In this document: positions 1 to 6,278 of the stretch, one piece after another | How positions within the stretch are numbered: position 1 is the first letter of the stretch | Layout of the letters: the number at the start of each line of letters is the position of its first letter | Source of the DNA: Methanothrix harundinacea | GTDB lineage: Archaea > Halobacteriota > Methanosarcinia > Methanotrichales > Methanotrichaceae | Direction of reading: 5' to 3' | NCBI GenBank assembly: GCA_002502785.1 | Contig: DAQG01000123.1 | Location: 1-14,382 of the forward strand | DNA: 14,382 nt | Notes under the pieces: generated by a model | The model's input: the letters and a program-made list of their open reading frames with translations, nothing else | Databases searched by the model: none | What the model was told of the DNA's origin: nothing | Translations under genes and position numbers: made by a program

Positions 1-64
1 CGCCTTTCCTGATCCGCTCCCCTTCATACATAGGGGACATGTCCAGTTCGATTTCTTCTGCCAT
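1..64 (-). CDS. cdhC: CODH/ACS beta subunit (acetyl-CoA synthase), 5' end only
   Basis: Only the first 21 codons are in the window; the gene runs off the left edge. The peptide begins MAEEIELDMSPMYEGERIRK, which I recognise as the N-terminus of the archaeal acetyl-CoA synthase beta subunit. Family knowledge: CdhC carries the nickel-iron-sulfur A cluster and makes or cleaves the acetyl C-C bond with CoA. A ribosome binding site, CGGAGTTATAG, precedes the ATG. It lies 39 nt after cdhB on the same strand, in the usual methanogen order cdhA-cdhB-cdhC, so it is the third gene of this operon. Identification rests on a short N-terminus plus gene order. Confidence 0.85.
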   Translation of the reverse strand, partial: MAEEIELDMSPMYEGERIRKG

Positions 65-103
65 TTCTATAACTCCGTTTTTCTAAAAATGAAAAAATAA
101 AGT
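65..103 (-). promoter_or_regulatory. U-rich cdhB-cdhC intercistronic spacer
   Basis: Read on the minus strand, the 39 nt between cdhB and cdhC contain two T-runs of six and five (TTTATTTTTTCATTTTTAG), then the cdhC ribosome binding site. Archaeal intrinsic termination mainly needs U-rich RNA, so partial termination here could lower the amount of cdhC and later genes relative to cdhAB. This is inference. The tract could equally be a plain unstructured spacer that frees the ribosome binding site. Confidence 0.3.
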
Positions 104-649
104 TCATGCCGTCAATTTAGCGGTTACCTCGTCCACCGCCTCATGGTACTTGTCCTGATCGAAAGCAAGGTTTCCAAAGGTCATGTCGGCGTTGACGTGG
201 TAGTACCTGTCGATGGAGACCCTCTTGATGTCCCTGTTGAAGTTCTTGAGCGCAGAGAACATGGCGCTGGCGAACTTGTAGAAGATCCCCATGAAGATCA
301 CGACGTCGTACTGACCCTGGCCGTCCAGCCCCTGCCAGTCCTTGAACCGCAGATAGTTGGTCAGCGGGTGAAGCCCGATCATCGTCACGTTATCGGTATA
401 GCCCCTCTCGATGAAGCCCTTGATGGAATGGGCGGTGGCCGCGATCGGAACTCCAGTCTTTCCGATAGCTATCACCTTGTCGAACATCACGGGGTCCTCG
501 AAGAGCTCTGCGCCAACGACGAGAAGAGGCCTCTTAGCCTTCTTCATGATGGCCCCTATGACCGCGGTGTTGTAGGCCTTCGCCATCTCCGGCCCTGGAA
601 TCTGGGCCATCTCAAAGGGAACAGCATTCTTGGTAGTGTCGACTGTCAT
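104..649 (-). CDS. cdhB: CODH/ACS epsilon subunit
   Basis: A 181-residue protein of the CO dehydrogenase epsilon-subunit family, close to the usual family length (about 170). Family knowledge: CdhB binds CdhA in the alpha2epsilon2 CO dehydrogenase component of the acetyl-CoA decarbonylase/synthase complex in the cytoplasm; its exact role is unsettled, with a part in electron transfer to flavin proposed. Recognisable stretches are RPLLVVGAEL (about 40-49), HSIKGFIERGY and the conserved-looking MIGLHPLTNYLRFKDWQGLD in the middle. I see no cysteine cluster, as expected for this subunit. The start is set by a strong AGGAGG about 8 nt before the ATG. It lies 13 nt after cdhA and 39 nt before cdhC, so it is almost surely cotranscribed with both. 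Confidence 0.97.
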   Translation of the reverse strand: MTVDTTKNAVPFEMAQIPGPEMAKAYNTAVIGAIMKKAKRPLLVVGAELFEDPVMFDKVIAIGKTGVPIAATAHSIKGFIERGYTDNVTMIGLHPLTNYLRFKDWQGLDGQGQYDVVIFMGIFYKFASAMFSALKNFNRDIKRVSIDRYYHVNADMTFGNLAFDQDKYHEAVDEVTAKLTA

Positions 650-662
650 CTCTATCGCCTCC

Positions 663-3095
663 TCACTTCTTGGTCCTGATCTTCCTCTCGATGTTCGTCG
701 GATCGAAGCTGACGTCCATCTTTCTGATGGGGCCGCTGACGATCGCCTTCCTCTTCCAGTCGATCTCCCAGCCGTGCTTCGACTCCAGCTCCTTCAACAT
801 ATCGTCCTTCCACTTGAGGGGAAGGTCTGAAGCGTGCCGGACGTAGATCGCCCAATCTGGGGGCATGCACCCGAAGTACTTCATGCTGATGTCACAGTAG
901 TGGGTCAGCTTGATCATCCTGCCCTGGCTGTTGTCGCTGGGCCTGATGCAGAGCTTGGCCATCATCAGCATCGCTTCTTCGACGGACTCTGCTACGTAGA
1001 GCATGTGCTCAGGCGCGGGCTCGCAGTAGACCCTGGAGCCGTCTCTGGCGTCGATGATCTCCCAGTCCTCCTTCTTGTCGGTCCTGCCCAGGAACGCTCT
1101 CCTGTACATGACGCTGTGAGGCTGGACCACGACTGGAACGCCCATGCGGTTACATCCCGTGGCGATGGAGGCAGCCTTCTGAGAGTAGGCACCCCAGGCG
1201 ACGCCGCAGGCGCCGATCTTGCTCAGGGTATAGTCGGCCATGTCGTCGAAGTTGGCCCGCTCGTTCCTGCCAGCGAAGATCGTGGCGATCTTGATGGTGG
1301 CACCAGTGATGTGAGCGTTGGCAACACAGCTTCCGACGTTGCAGATGTTTCTGCCGTCTACAGCTCCGCCGTACTGCTCCCAGATCGTCTTGCCATCATC
1401 GTCGGTGTAGAGGGACATGTCCATCGCCATGCAACCGGAAGCTGCAACGATGAAGCCTCTGTCAACAAACTCCTTGGCTATGTCGTAGCACTCTTTGGTC
1501 CCGTTCGGATAGTTACCGCACCCAACGATAGCGATGACTCCAGGGATCGTTCCGAGAACGATCGGTGCACCCACACGCCTGATCTCAGTGTCCTTGACGG
1601 TACCTCTTCCGGCCCTCATCTTGAACTTCTGGTTTCTTATATACTCCTTGTTGGCGTAGGCGTAGAGGCTGAGGATCGGTATGTCCTGGGGACAGACCTG
1701 CTCGCACCTTCTGCAGCCGACGCAGATCTCGTAGGTCGAGCTGAGAGGCTCAAAGTTGCCCTTGGCGGCCGCCTGGACCACGTCGCCTATCTTGATGTGG
1801 GGCGGACAGACGAACTGGCAGGAGTGGCAGTAGGTACAGGACTCGGCGTACTTCTTGAAGTCTTCCTCGGAGAGGAAGGGATCTGCCTCCCTGATCTCGG
1901 CGCGCTTCGGCTTGACGGCAATTGCGGTTCTAACGCCGATTTCGCCAGCCTTTGTCGGGTCGAGGACAGCGACGCCGGGCATCCTGAAGTTCACCAGGTC
2001 GTCGACGATCCCGTCGACGGGATCGTTTGTCCTGTCTGGCAGGCCCAGCATGATCTTCTCGCTGGAGGCTATGACCGGGATCTTGAGCTTGGAGCACTCG
2101 TTGAGGACATCGGTCCAGACGCACTGCTCGTCTACCATCACGCAATCCATGACGTCGCCCCGGACCATCTTTCTCCACCAGCCGATGGCTCCGGCGATCT
2201 TGGCTTTGGTCCCGACCATCTTGTACTTCTCGCTTATCTCCTTGGGATAGCCAAGCCCCTCGCCGATTCTGACGTTGTCATGAGCTGTGCAGCAAACTCC
2301 ACCGATGTCTACTTTGTCCCAGAGGTTGTTGTCCTCGGTGTAGAACATCGCCTCGGAAGAGGCTGCCAGGTTGTGACCGTAGGTTATCAGGATGGCCTTG
2401 CTCTTGTCGAGGGTTCCCATTCCGCACTCGACGATGGGGGCGTCCTCATCGCCTCTGGGCATGTCGTAGGCCACCGTCTGAATGATGTCTGATACCTCCA
2501 TGCCCAGGTGGTCGAGCATCCCGGCGTGAAGGGCCTTGGACTCGAAGTCTAGGTAGCTTCCCTCCTGGCCAGTGTGAGTGGAGGCCAGAAGCTGGGATAC
2601 CTGCTCCTCGAAGTAGCTCAGGACAGGTCCGAAGTCCTTCAGGGTCTTGGGCTTAATTCCGGCGATGGTTCTGGTTATCGGCGCATCAACAAGGATCTCG
2701 TCGCCCATGTTGACGGGCAGGTCCCCGAACTTGTCCAGACACCAGTGGTAGAGGTGTCGGCCGTGGGCGCAGTGAGCGGTGGCGCCCATCAGGCAGGCGA
2801 TCAGGACTATCCTGCCCTGCTGGGCGGCCTGGTCTATGCCGCAGGCGCCCCTCTTGTCGCCGGTCAGGTCGCAGGGGCCATAGGTACAGAGAGTACACCG
2901 ATCACAGATCGGCGAATAAAATACTTTGTACCTGTTCATTATCTTGAAGTCCCAGTCTCTGAGAGTGGCGATGGTCGGGTAAGGGAACGGGCCCATGGGC
3001 TGGTCCCACTCCTCCACCTCCTTCACTATCGCGCCGATGTTGATCTGGACATTCTGCATGTCCTCAACGGCAAAACTGCCTTCCATCTTATCCAT
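663..3095 (-). CDS. cdhA: CODH/ACS alpha subunit (Ni-Fe-S CO dehydrogenase)
   Basis: An 810-residue catalytic CO dehydrogenase subunit, close to the ~800 of Methanosarcina CdhA. It oxidises CO (or reduces CO2) at a Ni-Fe-S C cluster within the acetyl-CoA decarbonylase/synthase complex. Visible motifs: the N-terminal cluster-binding block PICDRCTLCTYGPCDLTG with a following RGACG (about 62-85). Two ferredoxin-type sites typical of archaeal CdhA follow, CTYCHSCQFVCPPH (about 420-433) and CVGCRRCEQVCPQ (about 458-470). C-cluster region cysteines appear in GGVCCTAHD (about 265-273), GCGNYPNGTKEC (about 525-536), NVGSCVANAHI (about 586-596) and GACGVAWGAYSQKAASIATGC (about 628-648). I chose the ATG at 3095 because AAGGAGGTC lies just upstream; an in-frame extension to 3146 adds 17 basic residues without a better site. 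First gene of the cdh operon. Confidence 0.97.
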   Translation of the reverse strand: MDKMEGSFAVEDMQNVQINIGAIVKEVEEWDQPMGPFPYPTIATLRDWDFKIMNRYKVFYSPICDRCTLCTYGPCDLTGDKRGACGIDQAAQQGRIVLIACLMGATAHCAHGRHLYHWCLDKFGDLPVNMGDEILVDAPITRTIAGIKPKTLKDFGPVLSYFEEQVSQLLASTHTGQEGSYLDFESKALHAGMLDHLGMEVSDIIQTVAYDMPRGDEDAPIVECGMGTLDKSKAILITYGHNLAASSEAMFYTEDNNLWDKVDIGGVCCTAHDNVRIGEGLGYPKEISEKYKMVGTKAKIAGAIGWWRKMVRGDVMDCVMVDEQCVWTDVLNECSKLKIPVIASSEKIMLGLPDRTNDPVDGIVDDLVNFRMPGVAVLDPTKAGEIGVRTAIAVKPKRAEIREADPFLSEEDFKKYAESCTYCHSCQFVCPPHIKIGDVVQAAAKGNFEPLSSTYEICVGCRRCEQVCPQDIPILSLYAYANKEYIRNQKFKMRAGRGTVKDTEIRRVGAPIVLGTIPGVIAIVGCGNYPNGTKECYDIAKEFVDRGFIVAASGCMAMDMSLYTDDDGKTIWEQYGGAVDGRNICNVGSCVANAHITGATIKIATIFAGRNERANFDDMADYTLSKIGACGVAWGAYSQKAASIATGCNRMGVPVVVQPHSVMYRRAFLGRTDKKEDWEIIDARDGSRVYCEPAPEHMLYVAESVEEAMLMMAKLCIRPSDNSQGRMIKLTHYCDISMKYFGCMPPDWAIYVRHASDLPLKWKDDMLKELESKHGWEIDWKRKAIVSGPIRKMDVSFDPTNIERKIRTKK

Positions 3096-3372
3096 GCTTG
3101 ACCTCCTTCTGTTCTCTGGTTTGCTCGGTAGTCGCCTGTAGAACATAAAACCCTTTCGGATTACAAACTAGTATAATGTGTATATTATTGTTTAGATTAT
3201 TGATTAGAACACATATACATTTAAGTTTGTGAAATCGTGACGGTAATTTAATGCTAAAAATTAAGGATTATGTTTCGATGGGACGATATCCAATTAAATT
3301 GATAAAAATCCATCCAGGTTGAGATCAGTCCGCCAGATTGAAATGCGAAAAGGCAGGAGAGGGAGGCGATCC
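3096..3372. promoter_or_regulatory. Divergent cdhA / cobD control region
   Basis: A 277-nt AT-rich region between two divergent operons. For cdhA (minus strand) the TATA candidates are AACTTAAATG near 3222-3231, giving a leader of about 105 nt, and CAATATACAC near 3178-3187, giving about 60 nt; sequence alone cannot choose. For cobD (plus) the best AT-rich box lies in ATTAAATTGATAAAAATC (about 3293-3310), giving a leader of roughly 40 nt. Inverted 7-nt arms TGTATAT (3179-3185) and ATATACA (3213-3219) flank a 27-nt centre near the cdhA boxes and could be an operator. Methanosarcina cdh operons have a long regulatory leader; whether this one does is unknown. I see no cobalamin riboswitch. Confidence 0.5.
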
Positions 3373-4476
3373 ATGATGCAGATCAGAAAGAGCTTTGCCG
3401 AGGCCGAGGCCTGCCACCACGGCGGAAAAATCAGGGCTGTGGCCTCCAGCCTGGACCTCGACCAGGAAGAACTCCTGGACTTCAGCGCCAATATTAACCC
3501 GCTGGGCCATCCTCCCCTGGAGGGCCTGATCCTGCGGGAGATGGAGAGGGTGGGCCATTATCCCGATAACGATTATGTCGAGTTCAGGAGGGCTTGTGCA
3601 AAGTTCGTGGGGGTCGACCCGAAGAACATCGTCCCCGGAAACGGCTCGTCGGAGCTGATGAGGCTCTTTGCAGAGGTCCTGATCGAGGAGGGGGACAGAG
3701 TGGTGATCACATCGCCGACCTTCGGGGAGTACGAGGCCCAGTCCCGCCTCTTCGGGGCCGAGATCGTCCAAGTCCCAAGAGGCATCAAATCCCCAATAGA
3801 CCCGAAGGATTTTTTGGAGGACTCCCTCTTAGAGGAGGCTAAGGCAGTCTTCATCTGTAACCCAAACAACCCCACGGGAATCCTCCTTCCGAGACACCAG
3901 ATCGCGGATCTGGCTGAAAGGTGCGAGAAGGCGGAGACATTCCTATTCGTGGACGAGGCCTTCATAGAGCTATCGGACCCGGACCAGACCGTCGCAGATA
4001 TGGCCCCAAAGATGGAGCACCTATTCGTCATAAGGTCTCTCACCAAGTCCTTCGGGGTTCCGGGGATAAGGCTCGGGTTCGGGGTCGCAGGAGACAAGCT
4101 TGCGGACGTGATGAACAAGACCCGCCTTCCCTGGAGCATAAGCTCCCTCGCCTCGGTGGCCGGAGCCCATCTTCTCACCCAGAATGACCACCTAGTTAAA
4201 AGCAGGCAGGTCATAAAGGAGGAACTACGCTGGCTTTCCGGAGAGCTGGAACGGCTCGGCCTCGAACCAGTTGAGAGTTCCGTCAACTTCATCCTGGTGG
4301 GAGTGGCGCCATCGGGTCTTCGATCTTCTGAGCTGGTCGAGAAAATTGAGTCGGAGAGGGTTCTCGTCAGGGACTGCAGGTCCTTCGGCCTCGGCGAGGA
4401 TTACGTCAGGGTGGCCGTCAGGAACAGAGAGGAGAACATGAGGTTTGTAAAGGCTCTCGAGAAGGTGCTCGGATGA
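3373..4476 (+). CDS. cobD: L-threonine-O-3-phosphate decarboxylase (CobD-type PLP enzyme)
   Basis: A 367-residue fold-type I PLP enzyme of the histidinol-phosphate aminotransferase/CobD family. CobD decarboxylates threonine phosphate to (R)-1-amino-2-propanol phosphate, the linker of the cobamide nucleotide loop. The CobD signature is near the N-terminus: HHGG (15-18) and DFSANINPLG (36-45). Further on are GNGSSELM (89-96), CNPNNPTG (162-169), VDEAF (193-197), the Schiff-base lysine K225 in SLTKSFGVPGIRLGF, and carboxylate-binding arginines in VRVAVR (about 345-350). The ATG ATG at 3373 follows GGGAGG; a TTG at 3319 would add 18 basic residues and is less likely. It overlaps the next gene by 4 nt (ATGA). 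HisC is the main alternative, but the HGG/SANINPLG start and cbiB downstream favour CobD. Confidence 0.9.
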   Translation: MMQIRKSFAEAEACHHGGKIRAVASSLDLDQEELLDFSANINPLGHPPLEGLILREMERVGHYPDNDYVEFRRACAKFVGVDPKNIVPGNGSSELMRLFAEVLIEEGDRVVITSPTFGEYEAQSRLFGAEIVQVPRGIKSPIDPKDFLEDSLLEEAKAVFICNPNNPTGILLPRHQIADLAERCEKAETFLFVDEAFIELSDPDQTVADMAPKMEHLFVIRSLTKSFGVPGIRLGFGVAGDKLADVMNKTRLPWSISSLASVAGAHLLTQNDHLVKSRQVIKEELRWLSGELERLGLEPVESSVNFILVGVAPSGLRSSELVEKIESERVLVRDCRSFGLGEDYVRVAVRNREENMRFVKALEKVLG

Positions 4477-4715
4477 GAAGGGAAAGCTGCGATCGGTACC
4501 CGTGCCACGTTCCCGACCAGGACTGCACTTTCTGTTTCTGTCCTTTCTACCCTTGCCTCGACGAGAGGACAGGAGGGCGTCTCGTGAACGAGGAGTGGTC
4601 CTGCGAGAATTGCACAGTGATACACGCTTTCGATGTTGCAGAGATGGTGATGGAGGGTCTTATCCGGGGCAAGGACCTAGAAGAGATCTGGAAAGAGGTG
4701 GAAGAGAGTCTATGA
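4473..4715 (+). CDS. Cysteine-rich small-domain protein of the cobamide operon
   Basis: An 80-residue protein with eight cysteines (6, 11, 18, 21, 23, 28, 44, 47) in the pattern CxxxxCH...CxxCxCPxYxC...CxxC, followed by an acidic helical tail. I recognise it as the 'cysteine-rich small domain' family (zf-like in Pfam), often found beside or fused to archaeal cobamide genes such as cobD or the cobZ phosphatase. No reaction is established for it. The cysteines could bind zinc or an Fe-S cluster, or handle cobalt or a corrinoid; all of these are inference. Its ATG overlaps the cobD stop in ATGA, which implies translational coupling, and its stop overlaps a mini-ORF start in the same way. Confidence 0.85.
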   Translation: MRRESCDRYPCHVPDQDCTFCFCPFYPCLDERTGGRLVNEEWSCENCTVIHAFDVAEMVMEGLIRGKDLEEIWKEVEESL

Positions 4716-4765
4716 ACGGCCGGACTGCGAAGATCCCGACGAAAAACGGGGCGAGACATATATGA
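4712..4765 (+). CDS. Possible 17-residue coupling mini-ORF
   Basis: An ATG at 4712 opens an 18-codon reading frame encoding MNGRTAKIPTKNGARHI. Its start overlaps the stop of the cysteine-rich gene (ATGA at 4712-4715), and its stop overlaps the cbiB start (ATGA at 4762-4765). It therefore fills the 46-nt gap between those genes exactly, with GAGGTG 11 nt before its ATG. The peptide is basic and resembles nothing I know. The likely role is to carry ribosomes from one gene to the next, as cbiB has only a weak binding site (GGGGCGAG) of its own. A double overlap can arise by chance, so whether it is translated is unproven. Confidence 0.35.
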   Translation: MNGRTAKIPTKNGARHI

Positions 4766-4785
4766 TCGCTATGATGATCGCTATG
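4762..4785 (+). repeat. 12-bp tandem duplication over the cbiB start codon
   Basis: The sequence ATGATCGCTATG occurs twice in immediate succession (4762-4773 and 4774-4785), so CbiB begins MIAMMIAM. The repeat is a multiple of three and keeps the frame. It creates four in-frame ATG codons at 4762, 4771, 4774 and 4783. Confidence 0.9.
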
Positions 4786-5703
4786 ATCCCCGAGCCGCTA
4801 ATCGTCCTCCTTTTGGCGATCGCCATAGACCTGATCTTGGGCGAGCCGCCCGCCAGGGTCCATCCTGTAGTCCTCATCGGAAGGCTGATCGGAACCTTGA
4901 AGAAGCGGGCGAGGCCTACGAGGGCGTGGGGCACAGGCGTCGCCCTTCTCGTGATCCTATCAACGGCGGGGGCGGGCCATCTTCTGATCGCGGCCGGAGA
5001 TATGGTGGACTTCGTAGGCCTAAGCCTCGGCATCTTCGTCTCGGCATACCTTCTCAAGTCGACGATAGCGATAAGGTGCCTTCTGGAAACATCAAGCGAG
5101 ATCGGAAGGCTCGTAGAAAACGACTTCGAGGGGGCAAAGAAGCTTCTTCCGGCCCTGGTGAGCCGAAACCCCAATGGTCTCACGGGAACTCAGGCGACGT
5201 CAGCGGTGATAGAGTCCCTCTCAGAGAACTACGTCGACACCGTGGTATCGCCCTTATTTTACTATCTGCTCTTTTCTCCTATCGGCCTGGGGGTGGAAGC
5301 GGCCCTCGCCTACAAGGCGATAAACACTCTCGACAGCATGCTCGGGTACAAGACCGAGGAGCTGAAGAACCTAGGCTTTGCCTCGGCGAAGCTTGACGAT
5401 CTCGCCAACTGGGTCCCGGCAAGGCTCAGCCTTCCGATCATCGCCGCGGCCCGGCCGTCGAGGGCAGGACAGGCTTTGAAGATCGCCCTCCGGGATCATG
5501 CCGCAACCCCGAGCCCCAACTCCGGCTGGCCGATGGCGGCGGCGGCGGGTGCCCTGGGGATAAGGCTGGAAAAGCCTGGGGTATACGTCGTGGGCGAGGG
5601 GGGCGCGGAGCCATCGACCAGAGACCTGGCCCCGGCCCTGCGGCTTGTGGGAACGGCGATCGCCCTCACCGTGACCGTGTCAGCCCTCGTTCTGCTGCTT
5701 TGA
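4762..5703 (+). CDS. cbiB: Adenosylcobinamide-phosphate synthase CbiB
   Basis: A 313-residue integral membrane protein of the CbiB/CobD(Pseudomonas) family, of normal length. It joins aminopropanol phosphate (the CobD product) to adenosylcobyric acid, giving adenosylcobinamide phosphate. Family motifs in order: DLILGEPPARVHPVVLIGRL (23-42), ESLSENYVDTVVSPLFYYLL (151-170), YKAINTLDSMLGYK (184-197), LDDLANWVPARL (211-222) and SPNSGWPMAAAAGALGIRL (251-269). Hydrophobic stretches sit at about 12-28, 58-76, 83-98, 160-180 and 293-313. The exact start is uncertain because a 12-bp duplication provides four ATGs; 4762 is chosen because it overlaps the upstream mini-ORF stop. Last gene of the plus-strand operon; it ends 47 nt from a convergent gene, with no clear hairpin terminator between. 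Confidence 0.95.
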   Translation: MIAMMIAMIPEPLIVLLLAIAIDLILGEPPARVHPVVLIGRLIGTLKKRARPTRAWGTGVALLVILSTAGAGHLLIAAGDMVDFVGLSLGIFVSAYLLKSTIAIRCLLETSSEIGRLVENDFEGAKKLLPALVSRNPNGLTGTQATSAVIESLSENYVDTVVSPLFYYLLFSPIGLGVEAALAYKAINTLDSMLGYKTEELKNLGFASAKLDDLANWVPARLSLPIIAAARPSRAGQALKIALRDHAATPSPNSGWPMAAAAGALGIRLEKPGVYVVGEGGAEPSTRDLAPALRLVGTAIALTVTVSALVLLL

Positions 5704-5750
5704 CCAGTCTCCTCGACTTTGCGGCCGTTTATGATAAAAGAGTTAAGAGT

Positions 5751-6077
5751 TCAATCCTCGCAGGTGTCGTCACCGCAATCTTCGCAGCTTATCAGGCCGC
5801 AGGACTCGTCCTGGCCCTTTATGACGACAAAGCCCCGTCCCCTCTCGTCGTCGACGTAATCGATGACGGCGACCCGCAGCTCCTCGTACTCGTTCGGGTT
5901 GATGTAGACCTCGACGTCGTTGCTCTCAAAGACCAGGTCCTTCTCGTTAAAGGGTCCGAGGCCAAGGGCGAACCTGGGCGCATCACCGGGCAGGCTCGTC
6001 TTGGAGAGCTTGACGACCTTTCCCTCTGCTTGTTTCATCAGGAGCTTTTCCGCCGCAGCATCGGTTATCTCGATCAT
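5751..6077 (-). CDS. A-type (HesB/IscA-like) Fe-S carrier family protein
   Basis: A 108-residue protein starting MIEITDAAAEKLLMK, the typical opening of the HesB/IscA fold, with the expected small all-beta layout after it. The canonical family uses three cysteines, one near residue 35 and a C-terminal CxC pair, to hold an iron-sulfur cluster or iron. Here the early cysteine is absent: the VVKLSKTSLPGDAPRFALGL region (21-40) has none. The C-terminus instead carries four, at 93, 98, 101 and 106, in CGLISCEDCGDDTCED. Its role may be cluster delivery, perhaps to the many Fe-S proteins of this organism, but this is inference. The ATG at 6077 matches the family N-terminus, with GGTGC as a weak binding site; an in-frame extension to 6170 is not family-like. 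It is convergent with cbiB and divergent from the next gene. Confidence 0.75.
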   Translation of the reverse strand: MIEITDAAAEKLLMKQAEGKVVKLSKTSLPGDAPRFALGLGPFNEKDLVFESNDVEVYINPNEYEELRVAVIDYVDDERGRGFVVIKGQDESCGLISCEDCGDDTCED

Positions 6078-6110
6078 TATTTTGCACCAAAAAGTACTGG
6101 TCGGGAGGGA

Positions 6111-6120
6111 TATTAAAGAT
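6111..6120 (-). promoter_or_regulatory. TATA box of the HesB/IscA-like gene
   Basis: ATCTTTAATA on the minus strand lies 34-43 nt before the ATG at 6077. Archaeal transcription starts about 25 nt past the box, so the leader would be about 10 nt. The perfect palindrome GATCCGGATC (6125-6134) lies just upstream of the box and could be a regulator site or chance. Confidence 0.4.
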
Positions 6121-6183
6121 ATGCGATCCGGATCCTGGGGAAACCCGAACCATTTGATGAAGCCCTTCACTACAGACCCTCAA

Positions 6184-6209
6184 GACAAACTTTCGAGACA
6201 AACCTTCGA
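6184..6209 (+). repeat. 13-bp tandem repeat, two copies
   Basis: GACAAACTTTCGA (6184-6196) is followed directly by GACAAACCTTCGA (6197-6209), with one mismatch. It lies between two divergent promoters, about 35 nt upstream of the plus-strand TATA box, so it is a candidate regulator site. Confidence 0.7.
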
Positions 6210-6213
6210 GATG

Positions 6214-6240
6214 AAATACGATAAAATACGACAAATACGA
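6214..6240 (+). repeat. Three phased AAATACGA repeats before a TATA box
   Basis: AAATACGA occurs at 6214-6221, 6224-6231 and 6233-6240, with starts 10 and 9 nt apart, about one helical turn. All copies therefore face the same side of the DNA. They end directly before the TATA box of the 216-residue protein gene, where an archaeal activator or repressor would bind. The sites are seen directly; regulation is inferred. Confidence 0.65.
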
Positions 6241-6241
6241 C

Positions 6242-6252
6242 AAAATATTTAT
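6242..6252 (+). promoter_or_regulatory. TATA box of the 216-residue protein gene
   Basis: AAAATATTTAT is a good archaeal TATA box. A start about 25 nt downstream falls near 6273, only a few bases before the ATG at 6279. The mRNA would be nearly leaderless, which fits the absence of a clear ribosome binding site ahead of that ATG. Confidence 0.5.
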
Positions 6253-6278
6253 CAGGGCCGGGGACCACCAAACCACAG

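Noticed and set aside
834..2492. Long plus-strand open frame of 552 codons
   Set aside because: It is antisense to cdhA, whose protein is unmistakable; the plus-strand translation has no recognisable family and reflects the GC-rich codon pattern.
3240..3372. Possible cobalamin riboswitch ahead of cobD
   Set aside because: The leader is short and AT-rich, with no B12-box-like sequence or complex folding; such riboswitches are also uncommon in archaea.
5746..5762. GTTCAATCC, resembling a tRNA T-loop
   Set aside because: The flanking bases do not form a T-stem and no anticodon arm or acceptor stem can be found.
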